64,000 bases of DNA from Ignavibacteriales bacterium (GTDB taxonomy: Bacteria > Bacteroidota > Ignavibacteria > Tepidaquicellales > Tepidaquicellaceae): NCBI GenBank assembly GCA_020635255.1, contig JACKAC010000001.1:969501-1033500 (forward strand). The letters run 5' to 3'. This document shows positions 1 through 8,613 of this stretch, in pieces. Within the stretch, counting starts at the first letter, position 1; each line of letters starts with the position of its first letter. The position numbers were made by a program, and so were the translations under genes. The notes below the pieces were generated by a model. That model searched no databases. It saw nothing but the letters and a program-made list of their open reading frames with translations, and was not told the DNA's origin.

Positions 1-560
1 TTCTGGGTTGTTTCGGTCGGCTTTGAAAAATCTATCTTTGAAAATACTTCACTGTTCGTTTCGGGTCTTGTCTCGGCGTTGTTTACGACCAGTTCGAGTT
101 CCGCAACTGCCGACGTCGGAGCATAACATGCTTTATCATCGCATGCCTGGTAATTAACCTTGATAGGGAGTTTATATGTACCGTCCTTTACGTCAGCCGG
201 TAATATGACTGTCGCGCCGAAGTACTGCTCTCCTTGGTAAACTCTTACTTCATCATTACTGAATGAAAACTTATATGTACCGTCAGGCGGAAAATACACC
301 GACGTTATCTTAAACTCATCCGAACCCGATGTTATTGTTGTTTTGATAAGCGTGGGATCGTTCACTGCGTATGAGTTTACGTGGTATCCTTCCTTTACGT
401 TTACCTTTAACGCTATCTTTACGGTATCATTAGCCTGGTAGCTTGTTTTATTTAAGTATCCTTCTGATGTAAGATATTCGGTTTTTTGTCCGAGTGAGGG
501 TTTTAGAAAAGTAAATAAGATAAGTAAGGCGAGTAAACTTCTTCCTCCTATTGATTTCAT
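1..560 (-). CDS. DsbD N-terminal-domain-like thiol/redox protein, 3' truncated by window edge
   Basis: The frame is open from an ATG at 558-560 (complement) to the window edge, giving 186 codons without a stop. It begins with a signal peptide (hydrophobic stretch LLALLILFTF, likely cut after SLG), so the protein is exported. The body is an immunoglobulin-like domain of the DsbD-alpha/DsbC-corrector type: it contains VNVKEGYHVNSYAVNDP near residues 55-70 and the two-cysteine motif QACDDKACYAP near 143-153, which in DsbD relays reducing equivalents in the periplasm. Whether the membrane and thioredoxin domains of full DsbD follow lies outside the window. A stand-alone Ig-like redox protein is the alternative. 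The family call is from memory of these motifs; a profile search would settle it. Confidence 0.75.
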   Translation of the reverse strand, partial: MKSIGGRSLLALLILFTFLKPSLGQKTEYLTSEGYLNKTSYQANDTVKIALKVNVKEGYHVNSYAVNDPTLIKTTITSGSDEFKITSVYFPPDGTYKFSFSNDEVRVYQGEQYFGATVILPADVKDGTYKLPIKVNYQACDDKACYAPTSAVAELELVVNNAETRPETNSEVFSKIDFSKPTETTQ

Positions 561-908
561 TCAGATAGAGATTTTTTAATTAGCGAAAATCTTATTAACT
601 TAAATGCATATATATATAAATTCAATTTAAAAAGTAAAAATTCCCTTAAAAATACCTGTCTAAAACCTCATAGACGACAAAATTTTGAAACTAAATTATT
701 TAAAAATTGGTTTTAAAAAAAGACAGTAATAAATTACTATATTATTTATGTTTAGCTTTCAAAAGCTTGACATCGGATTCCTAAAAAGCTATTTTTGTAT
801 AGTAACTAATTATTAAATTAACTAAAAAGCGAGGTATTATCAAAATAGATTTTACTCCTTTTAGCGGTACAATGTTAAATATAATCTTAATTTAGAAGGA
901 GAAAGACC
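561..908. other. A+T-rich intergenic region between divergent genes
   Basis: A gap of 348 bases separates the leftward DsbD-like gene and the rightward small gene at 909. It is very A+T-rich and shows no open frame or RNA gene that I can recognise. The only site I can point to is the promoter-like pair at 767-797, described separately. Confidence 0.6.
767..797 (+). promoter_or_regulatory. candidate promoter for the 84-aa gene
   Basis: TTGACA lies at 767-772 and TATTTTTG at 790-797. The pair fits the Bacteroidota housekeeping pattern (TTG, about 20 bases, TAnnTTTG) and also a sigma70 -35/-10 pair with a 17-base spacer. It sits about 110 bases upstream of the TTG start at 909. This is pattern matching only. 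Confidence 0.4.
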
Positions 909-1163
909 TTGAAACCAACATCAAAAAGCAAAACCAAGACTGAAAATCCCTTGAGCGATCTGATTGATGACGATGTGTTTAATAAGTTGAAGCAGTATAA
1001 ACTCCTTGACGAAAAAGCTATTCGAGACTATAAAATCAGGCAGATGTATAAGGACATGAGAAGGGAAATGAGTGCTGGTGAGGCTATTGACAAGATACAA
1101 GAGTTATTTCCGTATCTACAATTCGACACAATTCGCAAAATCGTTTATCAAGTTTCTAAATAA
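909..1163 (+). CDS. small hypothetical protein, 84 aa, TTG start
   Basis: I do not recognise this protein. A strong ribosome binding site, AGAAGGAG at 895-902, fixes the TTG at 909 as the start. The product is charged and hydrophilic, with a lysine/threonine-rich head (residues 1-12) and a mostly helical remainder that includes YKIRQMYKDMRREM; it has no signal peptide or membrane segment. The ending (IDKIQELFPYLQFDTIRKIVYQ) reads like a small helix-turn-helix, as in phage or plasmid DNA-binding proteins, but that is only an impression. It is flanked by a promoter-like site and a clear terminator, so it is probably transcribed alone. Confidence 0.7.
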   Translation: MKPTSKSKTKTENPLSDLIDDDVFNKLKQYKLLDEKAIRDYKIRQMYKDMRREMSAGEAIDKIQELFPYLQFDTIRKIVYQVSK

Positions 1164-1184
1164 ATGGTTTACTACTGGTAAAAG

Positions 1185-1214
1185 AAAGCCGATCAAAAAT
1201 GGTCGGCTTTTTTG
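1185..1214 (+). terminator. rho-independent terminator after the 84-aa gene
   Basis: The stem AAAGCCGATC / GGTCGGCTTT (one G-T pair) encloses the loop AAAAAT and is followed by a run of T. It lies 22 bases past the stop at 1163. Confidence 0.85.
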
Positions 1215-1241
1215 TTATAGAATTCCTACTTTAGTTTTGTA

Positions 1242-1844
1242 ATGGAAACTGTAAAAATTAATAATAAAGTATTTTATATAATTCCTTTTAGTCTCTTAGT
1301 TATTTTTTTAATTATATATTATCTAATTTTTACATTTACTTTACCATCAAGTATTGCATGGTTTTTTGAAGGAACAATTTTAACAATATCGTATTTAACT
1401 TCAAGGCTGTTTTTGAATTCTTATATTGTTGTTTTATCTTTTTTTGTATCAATTTCTTTTGTTTTACTCTTTAAGCCAATCAAAAACTCTGAAAAAAGAA
1501 AAATAAAATTAAGATGTATTATATTATTCATACTAGCTTTCTTAATTATTCTTCCATTTAGTAAAGGAAAAGAATTTATTGATACGATGAATTTTGGAAT
1601 GAAAATAGTGACTGAGATAAATAATTATAAAAGTGACAAAGGGGAATATCCCTTAAGTCTGAATGATATTCGCCCATCATTTGAACCATTCCAAATTGGA
1701 ACTATTTCTAGAAATTTTAATTATGAACTAAGATATAATAATGAATTGGTTATTGATTATAAACTTAGTTTTAAGCCTACTTGGCTTAAACACTCAGAAT
1801 TTATTTATGTAAAGAGAGAGAATAAATTTATTGGTTTCGATTAA
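1242..1844 (+). CDS. membrane protein of unknown function, first of a tandem paralogous pair
   Basis: The 200-residue product has three or four strongly hydrophobic segments (about residues 12-32, 38-50, 60-77 and 88-106), then a soluble C-terminal part of about 95 residues. That part contains INNYKSDKGEYPLSLNDI and ends in ENKFIGFD. The order closely matches the next gene (ending ENKFIGTD), so the two arose by tandem duplication. The GEYPLSLNDI stretch resembles the YPxSLxxL motif in C-terminal regions of type II pseudopilins, but there is no pilin N-terminal helix. I do not assign a function. The gene is A+T-rich and starts at ATG 1242, 27 bases after the terminator. Confidence 0.7.
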   Translation: METVKINNKVFYIIPFSLLVIFLIIYYLIFTFTLPSSIAWFFEGTILTISYLTSRLFLNSYIVVLSFFVSISFVLLFKPIKNSEKRKIKLRCIILFILAFLIILPFSKGKEFIDTMNFGMKIVTEINNYKSDKGEYPLSLNDIRPSFEPFQIGTISRNFNYELRYNNELVIDYKLSFKPTWLKHSEFIYVKRENKFIGFD

Positions 1845-1845
1845 A

Positions 1846-1882
1846 TTTTTTCTTTGTGTTCTCTGTGTCTTTGTGGCAAAAA
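1846..1882 (+). repeat. dispersed CTCTGTGTCTTTGTGG intergenic element, copy 1
   Basis: This T-rich element contains CTCTGTGTCTTTGTGGCAAA just after the stop of the first membrane paralogue. Close relatives lie at 2516-2543 and 3598-3640, and more distant ones in reverse orientation at 16790-16821 and 25722-25755. It is non-coding. Confidence 0.65.
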
Positions 1883-1889
1883 TTTCGCC

Positions 1890-1913
1890 GTTGCAGGTGT
1901 TATCACCTGCAAC
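1890..1913. repeat. hairpin repeat GTTGCAGGTG-TTAT-CACCTGCAAC
   Basis: This is a perfect 10-bp inverted repeat with a TTAT loop. The copy at 22704-22727 has the same layout with compensating changes in both arms. Versions with an expanded loop lie at 12304-12348, 12971-13014 and 18275-18312. It belongs to a dispersed hairpin family. Confidence 0.75.
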
Positions 1914-1932
1914 AAAATTTTTACAATTTGCT

Positions 1933-2514
1933 ATGGGATTTTCAAAAGCTACTAATATAGTAATAGGTGTTTTGTTAACGCCGCTTGTATGTTTAACTTT
2001 ATTCTTTCTGGTTTTAAATAACTCAACTGGATTGGAATGGATCTTTTCCGATTCAGCAGTAATTTCTTCATATAGATTCTCGTCATTATTCTTAAATTCC
2101 TACTTTATTGTAATTACTATTTTAATTCTGTTGAGTATTAGTATTTTATATAAACCCATTAAAGAATCTAATAAAACTCTAATACTAAAAAGGTTTATTT
2201 TATGTATAGTTATTTTTGTAGTAATATTAATCCCATTTGGCAAAGGTTATGATATAAATATCCTTGAAGAATTAGGTTATAAATTGATTCAGGATATAGA
2301 TAATTTTCATATAAAGAATGACAGGTACCCGGCTGAGCTGTCAGAATTAGGAAATTTACTCACTTTAGAAGAAAATGAAATAGCCATAAGTAATTTTAAT
2401 TATTACATTTCAGAATCATCTGGTAATTATGTTCTGGTATTTGTGCCTAATAACAATGGGATGATGGCCTTTTACTATAATAATATTGAAAATAAATTCA
2501 TCGGTACGGATTAA
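1933..2514 (+). CDS. membrane protein of unknown function, second of the tandem paralogous pair
   Basis: I start this gene at ATG 1933 (193 aa). The frame can be extended upstream to a TTG at 1831, but that extension would translate the dispersed repeat and hairpin at 1846-1913 and overlap the previous gene. From 1933 the protein aligns with its neighbour: hydrophobic N-terminus, the shared phrases SLFLNSYF and LYKPIKES, a third membrane segment (LCIVIFVVILIPFGKG), a soluble region with IDNFHIKNDRYPAELSEL, and the same ENKFIGxD ending. It is predicted to sit in the inner membrane. Its role is unknown. Confidence 0.68.
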   Translation: MGFSKATNIVIGVLLTPLVCLTLFFLVLNNSTGLEWIFSDSAVISSYRFSSLFLNSYFIVITILILLSISILYKPIKESNKTLILKRFILCIVIFVVILIPFGKGYDINILEELGYKLIQDIDNFHIKNDRYPAELSELGNLLTLEENEIAISNFNYYISESSGNYVLVFVPNNNGMMAFYYNNIENKFIGTD

Positions 2515-2515
2515 A

Positions 2516-2543
2516 TCTTTCTCTGTGTCTTTGTGGCAAAAAA
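2516..2543 (+). repeat. dispersed CTCTGTGTCTTTGTGG element, copy 2, abutting nadE
   Basis: TTTCTCTGTGTCTTTGTGGC followed by A's ends exactly at the ATG of nadE. It occupies the place of the ribosome binding site, and no purine-rich Shine-Dalgarno sequence is visible. It is the same element as at 1846-1882. Confidence 0.65.
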
Positions 2544-3356
2544 ATGAAGCTCAATAATAAATACGTCGAAAAAATTCTCACCGGGTTTATATACGATGAA
2601 ACCCATCGTATTGGTATGTCCAAAGCTGTGATAGGATTGTCAGGCGGTATTGACTCCGCTGTATCCGCATTCCTTGCCGCGAAAGCGCTCGGTCCCGAAA
2701 ATGTTACGTGTATTTTAATGCCCCATGCTGTAAGCAGTAAAGAAAGCATTACACATGCGAATCTGGTAGTCGAACAGCTTGGAGTGAATTCGGAAACGGT
2801 TGATATAACCGGTATGGTAGATGCCTATGCAGGAACTAACGGCGATTTATCCCTACTGCGTAAGGGTAACGTGATGGCTCGCGCGCGAATGATCGTGCTG
2901 TATGATAAATCGGCTGAGCTCAACGCACTTGTTATCGGTACCAGCAACAAGACTGAACTTTTATTAGGATACTCTACGATCTTCGGAGATTCCGCCAGCG
3001 CGATAAATCCGATCGGCGATCTGTATAAGACCCAGCTTCGCGACTTGGCGCGTTATATTGATGTTCCTGAGGTTATCATCGACAAAAAGCCCTCCGCCGA
3101 TTTATGGGCGGGGCAGACCGATGAAGGGGAGCTCGGATTTACTTATGAAGAAGCAGACAGATACCTCTACGAAAAAGTGGACGAGAGACGCACTCCTGAA
3201 GAACTTAAAAAAATGGGCTTCGATGAAAAGTTTATGGAGAGACTGGATAAATTGATTTACAGGAATCAGTTCAAACGTCTCCCGCCATTAATTGCCAAAC
3301 TCCAGTCGAGAACGATAAATATTGATTTCAGATATAACCGCGACTGGAATACCTAA
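2544..3356 (+). CDS. nadE: NH3-dependent NAD+ synthetase
   Basis: This 270-residue enzyme of the N-type ATP pyrophosphatase family makes NAD+ from deamido-NAD+, ATP and ammonia in the cytoplasm. The ATP-binding P-loop SGGIDS is at residues 33-38. Other family signatures are NVMARARMIVLYD, GTSNKTELLLGYST and KKPSADLWAGQTDEGELG. The length fits the short ammonia-using form, since there is no N-terminal nitrilase/glutaminase domain. The next enzyme upstream in the pathway, nadC, is also in this window (26570-27433) but is not adjacent. The start follows a dispersed repeat directly, with no obvious ribosome binding site. Confidence 0.95.
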   Translation: MKLNNKYVEKILTGFIYDETHRIGMSKAVIGLSGGIDSAVSAFLAAKALGPENVTCILMPHAVSSKESITHANLVVEQLGVNSETVDITGMVDAYAGTNGDLSLLRKGNVMARARMIVLYDKSAELNALVIGTSNKTELLLGYSTIFGDSASAINPIGDLYKTQLRDLARYIDVPEVIIDKKPSADLWAGQTDEGELGFTYEEADRYLYEKVDERRTPEELKKMGFDEKFMERLDKLIYRNQFKRLPPLIAKLQSRTINIDFRYNRDWNT

Positions 3357-3640
3357 TTCTTTGTCATTCCCGCGATTCTATGTCTTTCCCGCGAAAGCGG
3401 GAATCTAGATCCATTATTTTGGACGGGTGGATTTTCTTATTTCGGTAATCGTAAATTGTTTCGAGTATACAAATATTATTTATGTTCAGTTATTTAAAAG
3501 ATTACTTATCGAATATCTCTCCTTTTTCTAAAGGGGAGAAGTCACTGCCCTCGACAAAGGAGAGGTTGCAGTGACAGAGGGGTTAAGTAACCGATTTTTC
3601 TTTGTAAAACTTTGTGCTCTTCGTCTTTGTGGTAAAAAAC
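3357..3640. repeat. intergenic block of dispersed repeats between nadE and ggt
   Basis: The block contains two TTCCCGC-type elements (3362-3407, the second a hairpin TTCCCGC GAAA GCGGGAA), a CTCTCC..GGAGAGG element with AAAGGGGAGAAG around 3520-3585, and the CTTCGTCTTTGTGGTAAAA element at 3598-3640 just before ggt. I see no gene in it. Confidence 0.6.
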
Positions 3641-3646
3641 ATAACT

Positions 3647-5353
3647 ATGAAAATTCCTAAAATCCTTTTCCTTATCCTCTTCCTTGTCTTCACTTCATGT
3701 AAAGCCGAGGAAACAACCGACCTAAAACATATTACGGAGAACGGCAACGATCCTGATCGTTATTATAATGGAGTTGTTTCTTCTGCGGATGAACTCGCCT
3801 CTATGGTCGGGCTCGACATACTGAAGAACGGAGGAAACGCCATTGACGCCGCTGTAGGCATTGGTTTTGCTCTCGCTGTCGTTTATCCGCGCGCGGGAAA
3901 TATCGGCGGGGGAGGATTTATGGTCATTCACCTTGCCGATGGCACTAATACATCCATAGATTACAGGGAAAAGGCTCCGTCCGGGGCGTTCCGTGATATG
4001 TACCTTGATGCGAATGGTGATGTTGTAGTCGATCTCAGTACAGTAGGACATCTTGCTTCCGGAGTGCCGGGTGCTGTTGCCGGCATGCTCTACGCCCTCG
4101 AAAAGTACGGTACTATGACCAGGCAGGAAGTCCTAAAATACGCAATCGACTACGCTGACAATGGTTTTACGGTGAGTGACGCGCTCGCGTCATCACTCTG
4201 GGCTTATAATGGTGAATTTGCGCAGTTTCCTTCCACGATGAAGGTATTCGGTGATGTGGAGGCAGGCGATTTACTTGTACAGAAAGACCTTGCGAATACA
4301 CTCCGCCTCATAAGCGAAAACGGACGCGATGGATTTTATAAAGGTCCCGTCGCCGGTTATATAGTTGCCGAGATGCAGAGAGGGAACGGTATAATTACAC
4401 TCGAAGACCTCGCGAATTACCAGCCCGTCGAGCGTGACGTTATAAAAGGAACTTACCGCGGATATGATATTATCTCTATGGGACCTCCATCCAGCGGAGG
4501 AATTAGCCTTATATACCTGCTTAATATTCTCGAAAATTATGACCTCTCGCAATACATGTACGCCGGCGCGGAGATGATAAATATCATGGTTGAAGCAATG
4601 CGCCGTGTTTATTCCGATAGAAGTGAATTCATGGGTGATGCGGATTTCGTTAATGTGCCTGCAGACATTCTAACATCGAAAAAGTATGCTTCGAATAGAA
4701 TGAAAGACTTTGTGCCCGGACAGGCGGGGAAAAGTGAGAACGTTACACACGGTGATGTATATTACAAAGAGTCGGATCAAACAACTCACTATTCCGTAGC
4801 GGATAAGTTTGGCAACATCGTCTCAGTTACAACAACGATTAATGACAGCTACGGTAATAAACTCGTCGTAGAAGGAGCGGGATTTTTTCTCAATGACGAA
4901 ATGGATGATTTTGTTTCGAAACCCGGTGTGCCGAATATGTACGGTCTGCTTGGAAGTGATGCCAATGCCATCGAACCAAACAAGCGTATGCTCAGCTCTA
5001 TGACGCCGACCATCGTATTGAAGGACGGGAAGCCTTTTCTTGTTACCGGGTCACCCGGAGGCGGACGCATTATTACAACTGTACTTGAAAACATCGTTAA
5101 TATCATAGACTATGGTATGCCGCTCGGTGATGCTGTTGACCTTCCGAGATTCCACCACCAGTGGTATCCCGATGAGATACAGATAGAGCGCGGTATGCTT
5201 ACCGGGGAAGTGGTTTACAATCTCGTAAACATGGGCTATAAGATCAACGAGATACGTGACTATGCCAGCCTGGATGCGATAATGTTCTTCCCGGACGGTG
5301 GTATGATAGGTCACTCCGACCGCCGTGGCACCGGAAAAGCCGTCGGATACTAG
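3647..5353 (+). CDS. ggt: gamma-glutamyltransferase (lipoprotein)
   Basis: This 568-residue Ntn-hydrolase transfers or hydrolyses the gamma-glutamyl group of glutathione and similar peptides outside the cytoplasm. I choose ATG 3647 because it gives a lipoprotein signal ending in the lipobox FTSC (Cys18); an in-frame upstream start would read through a dispersed repeat. Family motifs are GGNAIDAAVGIGFAL, NIGGGGFM, DYREKAPSGAF, QTTHYSV with the predicted autoprocessing and nucleophilic Thr379, and the C-terminal SMTPTIVLKDGKPF and TGSPGGGRIITT. Both the large- and small-subunit regions are complete. It converges with the surface-protein gene at 5359. Confidence 0.93.
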   Translation: MKIPKILFLILFLVFTSCKAEETTDLKHITENGNDPDRYYNGVVSSADELASMVGLDILKNGGNAIDAAVGIGFALAVVYPRAGNIGGGGFMVIHLADGTNTSIDYREKAPSGAFRDMYLDANGDVVVDLSTVGHLASGVPGAVAGMLYALEKYGTMTRQEVLKYAIDYADNGFTVSDALASSLWAYNGEFAQFPSTMKVFGDVEAGDLLVQKDLANTLRLISENGRDGFYKGPVAGYIVAEMQRGNGIITLEDLANYQPVERDVIKGTYRGYDIISMGPPSSGGISLIYLLNILENYDLSQYMYAGAEMINIMVEAMRRVYSDRSEFMGDADFVNVPADILTSKKYASNRMKDFVPGQAGKSENVTHGDVYYKESDQTTHYSVADKFGNIVSVTTTINDSYGNKLVVEGAGFFLNDEMDDFVSKPGVPNMYGLLGSDANAIEPNKRMLSSMTPTIVLKDGKPFLVTGSPGGGRIITTVLENIVNIIDYGMPLGDAVDLPRFHHQWYPDEIQIERGMLTGEVVYNLVNMGYKINEIRDYASLDAIMFFPDGGMIGHSDRRGTGKAVGY

Positions 5354-5358
5354 GTGTA

Positions 5359-7152
5359 TTACTTTGTTAGTATCATTGATTTTGTTTCCCTGAAATCCTC
5401 TGTTGTAAGCGAGTAGAAGTAAATCCCTGAACTTAAACCAGCCGCAATAAACGTGACGTTGTACTCACCTCTTTCGAGATATTCATTTACAAGTGATTTT
5501 ACCTCTTTTCCAGTGATATCGTAAACCCTCAGTGTAACAAAGCCCCTGTTTCTAATTGAAAAACCGATTGTTGTAGAAGGATTGAAAGGGTTTGGGTAGT
5601 TTTGAGATAGACTATATGAATCGGAAATGTTTGATATATTTTGAACTTGAGACAGGTTTGGTTCATCTGCTCAAAAATACGGAGAAGAACCGCTTCGTAT
5701 ATCACCGTCAATATCGTCCGTAATTCCAGATATTGCCGAACCCCTTATATTATTATTGCCTATAGACGATCCTGTTAAATGAAGATTGGTATTAGAAACA
5801 AAAAATATCTCGTCAAAATATGAGAGTTGCTCATTTGGAATTGCAGCTGCTCTGTACATCGCAAGGTTCGTATATTGAGTTGTTTGCCATATTGAATTTG
5901 AGCCTCCGGCGGATGTGTTGTGGTAATCATTTCTATTTACTGAAGAGAAACTGCTTAGGGTCGGATACCATCCCGCAGCCATTATTGCAAAACCCTGTCT
6001 GCCCATATAAAATAAATTATTCCTGACATCCAGGTCTATATTGTTTGTAGTATTGTTTTTTATGCATGCTGCGTTAACGCCAAGAATTGTTGATTGTGTC
6101 CCTCCGATAAATACAGAGTTATAGTATACGTATAAATTAGCTATCTCTGATCCGTTTAATTCAATTCCAATGGTTGTGATCACATCATTGTTATCCTTTG
6201 CCAGGGAAATAAAATTATTCGAGATTTGAAGGTCGGTTAAAAACCCAACATTGCCTGTTAAGAGGATTCCTTTTACTGTTAAACCTACCGCAGTGGAGGA
6301 GGACTGTAGGTCATAAATTTTATTTTTGCGGTAATAGTTAGTTCCCGACGGCTGGTATGATATGTTAATGCCAACTATTGCTATTGAATGAGAAACCGGT
6401 CCCGTGTGAAATATTTCGTTCTTTTCAATAGTAGTATTGCTCAAAGAACTGAATTGCTTTATACCGTTTATTGCAAAATCATAAACTTTGCATTTGCTGA
6501 TCGAATTATTACTGCTGGGTACTCCATCAAAACCCCTCAAGTATATTCCCGTTTCGCCTCCTATGACGTTACAACCGGTTATAACATTACTGTTGTTATT
6601 AGTTGTCGAAGGGATTCCCCCTACGCAGATATTATATACAGCCGTATCTGAATGGGCAATTGATTTTATATATTGGATGTTGTTATTAGCTGCGCCGGAT
6701 CTTAACACAATTACTCCGGCATTTATGCTGTCGGTTGCAGTATTTTCTATGGTAAGATTTGCAGTGTCCGGACCTGTCCCTCCCGGTCTTCCGTCAATTG
6801 TCATGTAATCTATATTATCAAGTATTAATAGTGGATTTCCTGGCGAGTTTGCACTTATCAGCTCTCCGGAATTTCCCGGCGCCGGACGCATAACGATCTT
6901 ATTTGTACCGGATGTACCGATTCTTGCGTTAAATGTTATCGGAAATACTTCACTGCTTCCATTGTAGCTGCTATTTATCTCGATTGTATAAGGATGTGTT
7001 ATAGTGGATGGAATAGCGTTATAAGCTTCCTGGATACTGCTGTATTGATTGATTAATACTCCTGATCCGTCTTTGAGAGAAATTGAGTTTGTTTGGGAAT
7101 AGAGTAATTCTGTAGTAGAAATTAGAAGTAATAATATTAATATATTTCTCAT
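5359..7152 (-). pseudogene. secreted beta-helix protein with T9SS sorting domain, interrupted by one in-frame TGA
   Basis: The leftward frame starts at 7152 with a signal peptide (MRNILILLLLISTTELLYSQ) and runs 493 codons of right-handed beta-helix-like sequence (many NN, GI and IE repeats) to TGA at 5671-5673. The same frame then continues without interruption for 103 codons to TAA at 5359-5361. That tail encodes a type IX secretion C-terminal domain: LSQNYPNPFNPSTT, VYDITGKEV, SGIYFYSL and KSMILTK. Homologous proteins usually read IGADE at the junction; here it is YF-stop-ADEP, so one GGA to TGA change explains the break. Without the tail the protein should not be sorted by T9SS. A sequencing error or stop readthrough are alternatives. 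Confidence 0.8.
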
Positions 7153-7224
7153 TTTTATATATTTTGATAGTTTTTTACCTCTTTAAAAACAAAATAACAA
7201 AAAAAATAAAAATGTGAAATAAAA

Positions 7225-8364
7225 TTAATTGTTGTCCGTGCTGTCCTTTATCCTTTCATTCGCTTCCTTCATCGCCTTATCCAGCCAATCCGCGTACGTC
7301 GAAAGATAATGGTTCGCGTTAAAACTGTGCCGGTTGGATTTAAAATCATGTATGTCGCCTACGTGACTGTACGGGAAAGGGTTCTCCGGTTTTTTGAGGT
7401 TCGGCGCGATAGGAATTGGAAATTGCGGTACTATGTCCGAAGTATTATTCACCCTGTGCAGAACCACATTCTTCATCGTATCGATATAGTTCGAGAAAGC
7501 CCCGTTGCCCACTCGCGGGCACCCGAATATATACGCCACGATATTATCCACGTCGGGAGCATTCTTATCCAGGTCCGCGCTCAATATCGCCGCGACCGCC
7601 GCCCCGGAACTGTGCCCCGCTACCACCACGTTCAACGGCTTCACCGGGTAATTCTTCACCAGGTCCATCACCCCGTTCCTCATATTCAGATACACCTTTA
7701 GAAATCCCGTATGCAGCATCACGTCCTTATAATAATCATCCCCCGTGTAACCCAAAAACGCCGCGGGAGTCAGATCGTACTCGATGTCCTCCAGCCACTC
7801 CGTGTTTGAGTTCGTTCCCCGGCATATTATAGCCAGCGTGTGCGGATTCTCGTCTATCGACAAAACCATTATAAACGCGTCGCCCCTCGATGCGAACCCC
7901 TCATCTGTGAACATCTTCACCAGCTTCGTCCCCGGGGGAAGCTCCAGATCCTTGTCCTTATGTGTGGTAACGTTCGCTTCCAGGCGGATTATTCCGTCCA
8001 TGCACCAGCGTCCCAGCGCCGGGTCCCAGCGGGTAAAATCCGCCGTATCCTGCTCCGTAAGAGGTCTCGGGATGGGCATGTTTATCACGCGGTTCGAATC
8101 TATCCTCTCGTTACTGTTCGTGATAAGCCCCAGCACGGTGTCCTGCACCTTGCCCACGACGAGGAAGTACGTAAAGCCCGTCATCAGCAATAACCCCGCC
8201 GCCAGCTCGCCGAATATCATCCACTTCATCCAGCGCGGTGTGCTTTCGCGGATCTTTCTATTTGTAATGATGTGAAGATACGGCAGGAATATCACAGCCG
8301 TAAAGCCCAGGACGACCATCAGGAGGTCCTCAAACTTCAGGATATCGAGGAGATCTGTACCCAT
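7225..8364 (-). CDS. membrane-anchored lipase, class 3 family
   Basis: This 379-residue alpha/beta-hydrolase has two N-terminal membrane segments (about residues 13-33 and 48-70) and a catalytic domain from about 120. The nucleophile elbow GHSSG is at 250-254 (Ser252), and the likely partners are Asp310 (NNTSD) and His352 (NANHYLS). CRGTNSNTEWLEDIEYD near 181-197 corresponds to the family's FRGT strand, and YIFGCPRVGN near 279-287 is typical of class 3 (triacylglycerol) lipases. The substrate cannot be told from sequence. The gene is richer in G+C than its neighbours, which explains the long shadow frames on the opposite strand. Confidence 0.85.
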   Translation of the reverse strand: MGTDLLDILKFEDLLMVVLGFTAVIFLPYLHIITNRKIRESTPRWMKWMIFGELAAGLLLMTGFTYFLVVGKVQDTVLGLITNSNERIDSNRVINMPIPRPLTEQDTADFTRWDPALGRWCMDGIIRLEANVTTHKDKDLELPPGTKLVKMFTDEGFASRGDAFIMVLSIDENPHTLAIICRGTNSNTEWLEDIEYDLTPAAFLGYTGDDYYKDVMLHTGFLKVYLNMRNGVMDLVKNYPVKPLNVVVAGHSSGAAVAAILSADLDKNAPDVDNIVAYIFGCPRVGNGAFSNYIDTMKNVVLHRVNNTSDIVPQFPIPIAPNLKKPENPFPYSHVGDIHDFKSNRHSFNANHYLSTYADWLDKAMKEANERIKDSTDNN

Positions 8365-8613
8365 GCGTAAAAATACTAATATATGGAGTATTTTGTAAGG
8401 ATTAAATTAATGTAAACCCATTACCGCTATGGACCTTATACCCCCTCATATAAAGAACTGAGCGGAGCCTCGATAATCTGAGACCCCGCTTTAAGGGATG
8501 AAATTTTGGTTTGAAGAGCCTCCTTCAGGCTCCCCCTAAAGATATGTTATTTAGGTTAGGCGGAGCCAAACAACCACGTAAAAACTCCGCTAAAAGATTT
8601 GTAATGTTGAGAA
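8365..8613. other. intergenic region with short hairpins
   Basis: I see no gene here. A hairpin GAGCCT-CCTTC-AGGCTC lies at 8516-8532, and several GCGGAGCC-like words recur (around 8463, 8550-8570), which looks like decayed dispersed repeat. Confidence 0.45.

Noticed and set aside
1831..1932. Upstream extension of the second membrane paralogue to a TTG
   Set aside because: It would translate a dispersed repeat and a hairpin and overlap the preceding gene; ATG 1933 aligns with the paralogue.
3614..3646. Longer start for ggt
   Set aside because: It lies within the dispersed repeat and would spoil the lipoprotein signal that begins at ATG 3647.
5671..5673. TGA read as glycine (alternative genetic code)
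   Set aside because: TGA ends other solid genes here (cas6, the NTase-like gene, alaS, thiN, the fourth tandem exported gene), so it is a normal stop in this organism.
7309..8275. Several rightward frames of 117-163 codons opposite the lipase gene
   Set aside because: They are shadows of the G+C-rich lipase gene; they have no conserved motifs, and the lipase has a full catalytic triad.
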